This document shows, in pieces, positions 1 through 4,034 of a stretch of 7,234 bases of DNA. The DNA is from Treponema sp. (GTDB taxonomy: Bacteria > Spirochaetota > Spirochaetia > Treponematales > Breznakiellaceae). The position numbers and the translations under genes are program-made. The notes beneath the pieces are model-generated. The model did not search any database, was not told where the DNA came from, and was given only the letters and a program-made list of their open reading frames with translations. The stretch's first letter is position 1. Each line of letters opens with the position of its first letter. The DNA lies in contig JAIRNB010000263.1 of assembly GCA_031258265.1 (NCBI GenBank), positions 1 to 7,234 on the forward strand, in the 5' to 3' direction.

Positions 1-114
1 AATATGGGCAACAAAACCAATACCGCAGGAATCGCGCTCATCTTCTTTCCGGTATAAACCCGGTCCTTGATTACCGGGGCTGCACTGGTCAGCCCCCTCC
101 CCAGGATCACCCAT
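1..114 (-). CDS. gltB: Glutamate synthase large subunit, N-terminal fragment (runs off the left edge)
   Basis: This is the 5' end of a gene read leftward, with 38 codons visible. I recognise it by the segment ERDSCGIGFVAHI (residues 26-38), which matches the start of the class II glutamine amidotransferase domain of GltB. In that family the cysteine (Cys30 here) becomes the N-terminal nucleophile after a short propeptide is removed, and the preceding GLY (19-21) is also typical. GltB is cytoplasmic: it releases ammonia from glutamine and channels it to 2-oxoglutarate to make glutamate. I chose ATG at 114 because a GGGGAG Shine-Dalgarno lies 9 bases upstream; an in-frame GTG at 120 would sit too close to it. 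The gene diverges from nifI1, whose start is about 1.2 kb away. Other class II amidotransferases share the cysteine, but the surrounding residues favour GltB. The rest of the gene lies outside the window. Confidence 0.8.
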   Translation of the reverse strand, partial: MGDPGEGADQCSPGNQGPGLYRKEDERDSCGIGFVAHI

Positions 115-147
115 GGTCACTATCTCCCCTTTGTCACAATTCCCTGC

Positions 148-177
148 ATTATGCCCAAAAAAGCCGCTTATCCGCAA
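148..177 (-). promoter_or_regulatory. Candidate sigma-70 promoter for gltB
   Basis: Read on the minus strand, TTGCGG (177-172) and CATAAT (153-148) are separated by 18 bases. Transcription would start near 141 and give a leader of about 27 bases before the ATG at 114. The match is fair, not strong. I also looked for a sigma-54 promoter here and found none with correct spacing. Confidence 0.35.
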
Positions 178-282
178 GCACAGGGCTTAACCGTGACAGG
201 GGCGTTTATTTTTTTCGGTTGTTTTTGGGCGCATTTTTTCGTGCCGGGCACGCAAAAACCGGGCTATCGCTGCAATTCCTCA

Positions 283-346
283 GCCCGCCTGCGGCGGGCC
301 TCCGGTATTTCCGCTCTATCCCTTGCGCGATAAGAGCAGCCGGAGG
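283..346. repeat. Two abutting GC-rich hairpins
   Basis: GCCCGCC (283-289) pairs with GGCGGGC (293-299) around a 3-base loop. Directly after it, CCTCCGG (299-305) pairs with CCGGAGG (340-346), and inside that arm GCTCTATC (313-320) pairs with GATAAGAGC (329-337) with one bulged base. Neither hairpin is followed by a clear T-run, so they do not look like simple terminators. They probably belong to the repetitive filler of this intergenic region. Confidence 0.55.
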
Positions 347-425
347 CTGTATATTAGATAATGCGGCACCGCATAGCGCCACCGTATGCCCCCAAATTGA
401 AAAATGCGCCTCAGCTTTAACTGAG
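341..425. repeat. Direct repeat, copy 1 (period exactly 100 bp)
   Basis: This segment realigns without gaps to 441-525. Over the core 361-425 versus 461-525 I count 12 differences in 65 bases. The end of the unit forms a hairpin: CTCAG (410-414) pairs with CTGAG (421-425). No reading frame is conserved between the copies in an obvious way, so this looks like non-coding repeat DNA. Confidence 0.7.
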
Positions 426-440
426 CCCGCGGCAGGCAAG

Positions 441-525
441 CGTAGCTTGTTTATTTGACAATGCGGCATGGCTTAGCGCCAGAAAATACCCCCAACTTGA
501 AAAATGCGCCCCAGCTTTAGCTGGG
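441..525. repeat. Direct repeat, copy 2, with strengthened terminal hairpin
   Basis: This is the second copy of the unit at 341-425, offset by exactly 100 bases. Its terminal hairpin is longer: CCCCAGC (509-515) pairs with GCTGGGG (520-526) around TTTA. The T-A pair 411/424 of copy 1 has become a C-G pair (511/524), a compensatory change that keeps the stem. The structure, not the exact sequence, therefore appears to be kept. Confidence 0.7.
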
Positions 526-529
526 GCAG

Positions 530-950
530 TGCGCGCAGGGCGCGCGCGGCCCAAACCGAAGGTTTGGGCTGGAACCCAAGCCGGCGTCCCTGCCATTTTT
601 TAGCACGTTTACCACAGCCGGCCCCGCGGCGCGCGCGCCCGCCTAAAGACGCCCTTGCATTTGGCCGGGATATATACAGTTGCCCTGCGCCGGGCGGGTG
701 TTACATTTTTTCCTTAACACGTCCTTACCAGGACAATTACTTCGCCCCTGCCGACCAGCGCATACAGCCGAGGGCTGTTAAATACGGGGCTGTGCAATAC
801 AGACACCAATTTAGGGGGCTTGGGGGCGGGGCGGAAAGAAATATTTGTCCCCCGGCGGTTTACTTTCGCCCTGCCCCCAGGAGGTGGGGGTATCCCGAAG
901 ACCATAGGGCTGAGGGTAGGGGGCGGGCCCGCCCCCTTTATAAACGCCGG
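530..950. other. Hairpin-rich intergenic DNA without a convincing gene
   Basis: I see no gene with a credible start, ribosome binding site or recognisable product here. The stretch is a chain of inverted repeats: GCGCGC 531-536/540-545; GCCCAAACC 549-557 with GGTTTGGGC 561-569 around GAA; GTGTTA 698-703 with TAACAC 715-720; ACAGCC 764-769 with GGCTGT 773-778 around GAG; and a perfect 18-bp palindrome at 919-936 (GGGGGCGGG followed by its complement). The long plus-strand open frame at 504-989 is rich in Arg, Pro and Ala and looks like a by-product of GC content. Confidence 0.5.
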
Positions 951-1002
951 CGGGCGAAGGTATTTATAAATGAAACTTCGGCGGGTTAAAACACTACATT
1001 TT

Positions 1003-1018
1003 TGTAGGATTTGGGACA
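1003..1018 (+). promoter_or_regulatory. Candidate NifA-type upstream activator sequence (TGT-N10-ACA)
   Basis: TGT at 1003-1005 and ACA at 1016-1018 are separated by exactly 10 bases. This is the consensus bound by NifA, the sigma-54 activator of nif genes in proteobacteria. It lies about 240 bases upstream of the -24 element of the nifI promoter, farther than the usual 80-150. A six-base match turns up by chance in a few percent of windows this size, and I do not know whether this organism has NifA, so the call is weak. Confidence 0.3.
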
Positions 1019-1087
1019 TTTCTGTACGGACAGCCCGCAACTGTTTTTTAATGCGGCCCATTCAAAGGAGTGTGTCATTTCATTCTT

Positions 1088-1237
1088 CCCTGGGTATCCG
1101 GGCGCGGTCGTCTGTACCCGCGTACCGTAGGGCAGCACTGATTTACTCTCGATTGAATAAATCAGTGCTTTCTTAGCCAAAGCTAAGCCCCATTGGTTCA
1201 ACATTAGGGAATCACCGCCACTCTACGCCAGAGGCGG
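1088..1237. repeat. Cluster of four consecutive hairpins upstream of the nifI promoter
   Basis: Four inverted repeats sit head to tail. The first, at 1088-1132, pairs CCCT, GGTA and CGGG with CCCG, TACC and AGGG across small internal loops. The second is a perfect 12-bp arm, AGCACTGATTTA (1134-1145), with its complement at 1158-1169. The third is CTTAGC (1172-1177) with GCTAAG (1182-1187) around CAAA. The fourth is CCGC/CTCT (1215-1224) with AGAG/GCGG (1230-1237). The last ends only 7 bases before the -24 box. The second could act as a terminator isolating the promoter, or the block could be a mosaic repeat element. No function is shown by the sequence. Confidence 0.6.
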
Positions 1238-1244
1238 AGCGGCT

Positions 1245-1260
1245 TGGCATGGATTTTGCT
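1245..1260 (+). promoter_or_regulatory. Sigma-54 (RpoN) promoter of nifI1-nifI2
   Basis: TGGCATG-N4-TTGCT matches the sigma-54 consensus TGGCAYR-N4-TTGCW. The invariant GG (1246-1247) and GC (1258-1259) are exactly 10 bases apart. Counting 12 bases from the GC puts the start site near 1271, giving a leader of about 52 bases. Such promoters are silent without an activator ATPase bound upstream, so nifI1-nifI2 are probably switched on under a specific condition, most likely nitrogen limitation. Confidence 0.85.
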
Positions 1261-1261
1261 T

Positions 1262-1298
1262 AATATGAGTAGTAAGGAGCTTTCGGGTTTCTCATATT
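1262..1298. repeat. Inverted repeat spanning the predicted nifI start site
   Basis: AATATGAG (1262-1269) and CTCATATT (1291-1298) form a perfect 8-bp inverted repeat with 21 bases between, followed by T residues. If transcription starts near 1271 the left arm is not in the RNA, so an attenuator from this promoter is unlikely. A protein-binding operator, or a terminator for read-through from upstream, would fit better. Confidence 0.4.
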
Positions 1299-1322
1299 TT
1301 TAGCGAAATACTGGAGCGCACT

Positions 1323-1655
1323 ATGGTAATGGTTCGGGCGATTGTAAGACCGGAAAAGGCGGAAGAGGTGATGGCGGCCCTGATGGCCGAAGGTTTTCCC
1401 GCGATAACCAGGATAAATGTATCCGGCCGCGGCAAACAGCGGGGAATAAAAATTGGAGATGTAATTTATGGCGAAATCTCCAAAGAGTTACTGCTCATGG
1501 TGATAAAGAGCGAGGATAAGAATTTCGTTGTTAGAAAGATCATCGAGACGGCCCGCACGGGCGGGGGCTCCTTTGGGGACGGGAAGATATTCGTATCCCC
1601 CGTGGAAGAGGTTTACACCGTGAGTTCAGGCATCAGGGAAGCGCCCGATACTTAG
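1323..1655 (+). CDS. nifI1: NifI1, PII-family nitrogenase regulator
   Basis: This 110-residue cytoplasmic protein belongs to the PII superfamily, NifI1 branch. Residues 4-30 (VRAIVRPEKAEEV onward) form the usual first strand and helix. The T-loop, about 34-54, carries SGRGKQRGIKIGDV, the NifI1 signature, and lacks the uridylylated-tyrosine segment of GlnB/GlnK. The B-loop TGGGSFGDGKIF (79-90) binds ATP phosphates, and the C-terminus EEVYTVSSG (95-103) is NifI1-like. In methanogens and other studied organisms NifI1 pairs with NifI2, and the complex inhibits dinitrogenase when 2-oxoglutarate is low. The start is ATG at 1323, 6 bases after GGAG (1313-1316). nifI2 follows after 69 bases, presumably in the same sigma-54 transcript. 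Unusually, nifH is not upstream. Confidence 0.93.
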   Translation: MVMVRAIVRPEKAEEVMAALMAEGFPAITRINVSGRGKQRGIKIGDVIYGEISKELLLMVIKSEDKNFVVRKIIETARTGGGSFGDGKIFVSPVEEVYTVSSGIREAPDT

Positions 1656-1724
1656 CAGCCTGTTGTAGATGAACCGGCGCGGCCGGAGGGCTATATGTAT
1701 TAAGCGGACAGGAGATGTTCTTTT

Positions 1725-2114
1725 ATGAAAGAGGTTATGGCTATTATCCGCATGAACAAAATGAACGAGACCAAGCAGGCCCTGGCGGAGGCGGGGATCA
1801 ATTCCCTTTGCGCCAAAGACTGCCTGGGCCGGGGAAAAGGGACCGTTAAAATTCCCCAACACATCGAAGGGGCCGTTGAACGTTATGCCGATGTGATACG
1901 GGAACTGGGGCTCAGCGGCCGGCTTGTCCCCAAGCGGATGATCAATGTCATTGTACCGGATGAACTGGTAAAGACCACGGTGAACACGATCATCAGCGTC
2001 AATAAAACCGGCAGAAGCGGAGACGGCAAGATCTTTGTGATGCCTGTTCTGGAATCCTGGCGGGTTCGGACCGGCGAATCCGGGGACGAAGTGCTGGATA
2101 GGGTCTGTCCATAA
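1725..2114 (+). CDS. nifI2: NifI2, PII-family nitrogenase regulator
   Basis: This 129-residue PII-superfamily protein is the normal partner of NifI1. It has the NifI2 start MKEVMAIIR-NK-N-TK (1-17), a GRGKG turn (35-39), and a T-loop region (about 36-70) longer than that of NifI1, ending in LVPKRM (67-72). Then come the ATP-binding B-loop TGRSGDGKIF (95-104) and a C-loop WRVRTGE (112-118) whose arginines match those that hold ATP in classical PII. NifI2 together with NifI1 would sense 2-oxoglutarate, ATP and ADP. The start is ATG at 1725 with AGGAG at 1710-1714, a slightly long 10-base spacing. No nifD follows; the next gene is convergent. The last codons and the TAA stop fall inside a palindrome (2105-2123), so the extreme C-terminus may have been reshaped by that repeat. 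Confidence 0.93.
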   Translation: MKEVMAIIRMNKMNETKQALAEAGINSLCAKDCLGRGKGTVKIPQHIEGAVERYADVIRELGLSGRLVPKRMINVIVPDELVKTTVNTIISVNKTGRSGDGKIFVMPVLESWRVRTGESGDEVLDRVCP

Positions 2115-2123
2115 TGTGGACAG
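2103..2123. repeat. Short palindrome over the nifI2 stop codon, related to the 3662-3801 element
   Basis: CTGTCCA (2105-2111) and TGGACAG (2117-2123) form a 7-bp stem with a 5-base loop containing the TAA stop of nifI2. The 15 bases from 2103 to 2117 (GTCTGTCCATAATGT) recur exactly at 3662-3676. It could act as a weak terminator, but no T-run follows. Confidence 0.7.
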
Positions 2124-2131
2124 CTTATAGA

Positions 2132-2154
2132 CCTGCCCGAATAATCGCGGCAGG
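2132..2154. terminator. Possible weak hairpin between convergent nifI2 and the methyltransferase gene
   Basis: CCTGCC (2132-2137) pairs with GGCAGG (2149-2154), extended by CG/CG with one bulge. It sits in the 63-base gap between the two facing stop codons, the right place for a bidirectional terminator. Neither strand shows a run of T after it, so the call is tentative. Confidence 0.3.
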
Positions 2155-2177
2155 CCGTCGGATATATAGGGGGGCGG

Positions 2178-3032
2178 CTATGACAACAGCGTATGAATCG
2201 AATTGCGGTACACTTCCCACAGGCAAATACCCGCGGCGCAGGCGGCGTTCAGGGAGTTTACATCCCCCGAAAGGGGGATACCGGTAATCCCGTCACAAAA
2301 CTGTTTCAAGGCTACACTCATCCCCTTGGCCTCGTTCCCAATAATCAGCAGCAGGGGACGGCACAGCCCGGCTTTATTCAGGGGAACAGCGCCCCCGGAA
2401 TCGGTACCCCAGACCCGCAGGCCGTTCCGCTTTTTTTGCTCCGCGATAAAGCCGCCTAACTCCTCGTTGGACCGCAGCGACACTATGGGGGTAAAGAAAA
2501 CGGCCCCCAAACTGGAACGGATAACCTTGGGGTCCCAGGGGTCTACCCCGTGGCCCAGAATAAAGAAAGCGTCTCCCCCCAGGGCATTGATAGACCGGAG
2601 GGTGGAACCAAGGTTGCCCGTATCGCTTGGCCTGTCAAACAGGAGGATGCAGGGTTTCTCCGGCAGCCTAAGTTCCCCCAGGCTGGCAAGCCCCATCTTC
2701 GCGGTAACGAGAATTTCCAAAGGTTCCGAGCGGTCACAGAGTTTCTCATAAAGGGGGTCGGCCATTTCCAAAACCCTGGCCTGGGGCTTGCCGCTGATAA
2801 GATCCCGGGCCCAGCGGGAAAGATTCGGCCGGGAGGCGGAACCGCCGGTTTGGATTCTGGAAGCCGCCACAATGATCCGGGTGATCTCCAGTTTCGCCCT
2901 GACCGCCATCTTAACGGCCTCAATACCCTCGATAAAAATTTCTCCGGTTTCCGCCCGTTTTGACCGGGACTGCTTAATGGCCTGGATAATCTGAAATTCC
3001 GCGTTTTCCGAACTGATAATGTCCCTTCGCAA
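2178..3032 (-). CDS. SpoU/TrmH-family RNA 2'-O-methyltransferase
   Basis: This 284-residue cytoplasmic SPOUT-fold enzyme would transfer a methyl group from S-adenosylmethionine to a ribose 2'-OH in rRNA or tRNA. Residues 1-120 form the substrate-recognition part; KQSRSKRAETGEIFIEG (20-36) is the conserved N-terminal motif. The three SPOUT motifs are all present: motif 1 FDRPSDTGNLGSTLRS (132-147) with Asn140 and catalytic Arg146; motif 2 IIGNEAKGM (230-238) with Glu234; and motif 3 IPLSGDVNSLNAA (252-264), which forms the knot and SAM pocket. The start is TTG at 3032, with AAGG about 9 bases upstream; the next Met (residue 42) would remove conserved residues. It is separated from the upstream gene by a terminator, so it probably has its own promoter. 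The exact target nucleotide cannot be read from the sequence. Confidence 0.88.
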   Translation of the reverse strand: MRRDIISSENAEFQIIQAIKQSRSKRAETGEIFIEGIEAVKMAVRAKLEITRIIVAASRIQTGGSASRPNLSRWARDLISGKPQARVLEMADPLYEKLCDRSEPLEILVTAKMGLASLGELRLPEKPCILLFDRPSDTGNLGSTLRSINALGGDAFFILGHGVDPWDPKVIRSSLGAVFFTPIVSLRSNEELGGFIAEQKKRNGLRVWGTDSGGAVPLNKAGLCRPLLLIIGNEAKGMSVALKQFCDGITGIPLSGDVNSLNAACAAGICLWEVYRNSIHTLLS

Positions 3033-3081
3033 TTACATCCGCCTTGCTGTCCTGAATTTAGCCGCAGCGGGCCTAATACCT

Positions 3082-3120
3082 AAAAAAAGCCGCCTTCCCT
3101 CAGCCGGGATGCGGGCTTTT
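3082..3120 (-). terminator. Rho-independent terminator of the YbjN-like gene
   Basis: AAAAGCCGC (3085-3093) pairs with GCGGGCTTTT (3111-3120) with one bulge, and an inner stem TCCC (3096-3099)/GGGA (3106-3109) closes the loop. Read leftward, the stem ends in seven T residues (complement of 3082-3088). It lies 57 bases after the YbjN-like stop codon and before the methyltransferase start, so the two minus-strand genes are probably separate units. Confidence 0.7.
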
Positions 3121-3176
3121 AAGGAATCGTCGTCTCCGGGGCGGTTCAATTTATCTGCCACCGATGGCGGGGTAAT

Positions 3177-3641
3177 TCACTCGTTCATTTTCTCTATGAA
3201 TTCCCTCCGTGCAAGTAAAATAACATCAATCATTCTCTTAAAAGAAGTTTTGAAATTTTCCGGTTTTTCTATAAAAATTTCAGCGGATATTGATGTGTCA
3301 TCGGCCCTTGTCATATATACTTTTGCAACCTTTGTAGTCCGTGTTACATACGACGCAACACTGGCCACCTTTTCTCTTTCGGCTTCCGACTCGATCTCCC
3401 AAAAATTTGGATATATGATCTGAAAAAAATCAAGATCGTCCTCATAAACAATTATATATAGTGTTCTGCCCTCCGCCTTAAACTTAATATCACCATCCGA
3501 ATCAATCTCCGGCTGATACCCTTCTTCTTTCAGGTGCGTCAAATACATTTGCTGCAGATCTTCTCTTGACATTTGAGCGGCGGCATTAAACGCAATAAAA
3601 CACATGATAAACAAAAAGACCCAAAACTTACAAAATTTCAT
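3177..3641 (-). CDS. Secreted YbjN-like protein of unknown function
   Basis: This 154-residue protein has a clear signal peptide: Lys-containing MKFCK, a hydrophobic stretch to about residue 18, then NAAA-Q with likely cleavage after Ala22. The mature part (23-154) contains FFQIIYPNFW, a run of acidic residues, then SYVTRTTKVAKVYM and a C-terminal helix ending FKRMIDVILLARREF. That order resembles the YbjN domain, whose fold is like type III secretion chaperones and whose function is poorly known; I make this match from memory of the family. A periplasmic location is likely. I chose ATG at 3641, with GGGGG 4 bases upstream, over the in-frame ATG at 3671, because the latter lies inside a palindromic repeat, lacks a ribosome site and would bury the signal peptide. 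A terminator lies downstream. Confidence 0.6.
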   Translation of the reverse strand: MKFCKFWVFLFIMCFIAFNAAAQMSREDLQQMYLTHLKEEGYQPEIDSDGDIKFKAEGRTLYIIVYEDDLDFFQIIYPNFWEIESEAEREKVASVASYVTRTTKVAKVYMTRADDTSISAEIFIEKPENFKTSFKRMIDVILLARREFIEKMNE

Positions 3642-3661
3642 AACACCCCCTATTAATTCGA

Positions 3662-3801
3662 GTCTGTCCATAATGTAGACACATTATGGATTCGGCATAT
3701 ATGCCGCGACCTCCTTAAAAAAAGTATTTGCGTACCGTTTTGGTGCAAAACGGGAGCAAATACAAGTTCTGTCCACAAAGTAACCGACTTTGTGGACAGA
3801 C
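3662..3801. mobile_element. 140-bp MITE-like element built of nested palindromes
   Basis: The ends are perfect 9-bp inverted repeats: GTCTGTCCA (3662-3670) and TGGACAGAC (3793-3801). Inside are four inverted repeats. TCCATAATGT (3667-3676) pairs with 3681-3690. CGGCATATATGCCG (3693-3706) is a 14-bp palindrome. GTATTTGC plus CCGTTTTG (3724-3742) pair with CAAAACGG plus GCAAATAC (3746-3763). A perfect 14-bp arm at 3768-3781 pairs with 3787-3800. There is no coding capacity. TAATT occurs 3 bases outside the left end (3654-3658) and 2 bases outside the right end (3804-3808), a possible but unproven target duplication. It sits in the leader of the YbjN-like gene. It could instead be a native structured leader. 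Confidence 0.55.
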
Positions 3802-3814
3802 ACTAATTTGTTAA

Positions 3815-3844
3815 ATTATCACATTGAAGGCGAGAGACTGTCAA
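3815..3844 (-). promoter_or_regulatory. Sigma-70 promoter for the YbjN-like gene
   Basis: On the minus strand a perfect -35 TTGACA (3844-3839) is followed after 18 bases by GATAAT (3820-3815). Transcription would begin near 3808, just before the 140-bp palindromic element, and run into the gene starting at 3641. The leader would be about 167 bases, of which 140 are the element. Confidence 0.65.
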
Positions 3845-3850
3845 CACGCA

Positions 3851-3914
3851 CTGCACAGCCCCGAAAGGCCTGATGCACCAGCCGCAACGCGGCGTCGTGC
3901 AATAAATTTCCTTA
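3851..3914. repeat. Tandem repeat unit A (64 bp)
   Basis: This is the first of two adjacent copies that share CTGCACAGCCCCGAA near the start, GATGCACCA in the middle and AATAAATTTCCTT at the end. Unit A carries 8 extra bases relative to unit B in the region about 3886-3900, and its CAGCC hairpin is imperfect. No protein is encoded. Confidence 0.75.
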
Positions 3915-3970
3915 CTGCACAGCCCCGAAGGGGCTGATGCACCAACCGCGAAGCCACAATAAATTTCCTT
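3915..3970. repeat. Tandem repeat unit B (56 bp)
   Basis: This second copy follows unit A directly. Here the hairpin is clean: CAGCCCC pairs with GGGGCTG around a GAA loop, flanked by TGCA on both sides, making an 11-bp stem with one bulge. The repeat lies between the end of the TPR gene and the YbjN-like promoter and shows no regulatory motif I recognise. Confidence 0.75.
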
Positions 3971-4001
3971 GCCCACAGGCGGGGATGCGCCCGGATTCCA
4001 A

Positions 4002-4025
4002 AATAATATTCACAGTTATATTATT
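4002..4025. terminator. AT-rich inverted repeat just beyond the TPR gene
   Basis: AATAATAT (4002-4009) pairs with ATATTATT (4018-4025) around 8 bases, 9 bases after the stop codon of the minus-strand TPR gene. It has no G-C pairs, so it would be a poor intrinsic terminator. Confidence 0.25.
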
Positions 4026-4034
4026 AACCCTGTA

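Noticed and set aside
231..248. Sigma-54-like site on the minus strand upstream of gltB (GGCACG and GC elements)
   Set aside because: The GG and GC doublets are separated by 11 bases instead of 10, a spacing that normally destroys sigma-54 promoter activity.
504..989. 161-codon plus-strand open frame in the gltB-nifI1 intergenic region
   Set aside because: It runs through several hairpins and a repeat end, is rich in Arg/Pro/Ala, lacks a ribosome binding site and resembles no family I know. GC-rich DNA produces such frames by chance.
970..1204. Small open frames on both strands over the hairpin cluster
   Set aside because: They follow the inverted repeats (including the 12-bp arm at 1134-1169), have no good start signal and show no recognisable protein features. 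I also checked for a nifH C-terminal remnant and saw none.
2193..2963. Plus-strand and alternate-frame open frames across the methyltransferase gene
   Set aside because: They are shadows of the minus-strand gene, which carries all three SPOUT motifs.
3642..3671. Ten-residue N-terminal extension of the YbjN-like protein from ATG at 3671
   Set aside because: The extension begins inside the palindromic element, has no Shine-Dalgarno sequence and would place charged residues before an otherwise normal signal peptide.
3662..3801. Integron attC site
   Set aside because: I looked for paired RYYYAAC/GTTRRRY core sites around the palindromes and did not find a convincing pair. The simple terminal inverted repeats fit a MITE-like unit better.
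3851..3970. Possible CRISPR array
   Set aside because: There are only two copies, directly abutting with no spacer between them and of unequal length, and no cas gene is nearby.
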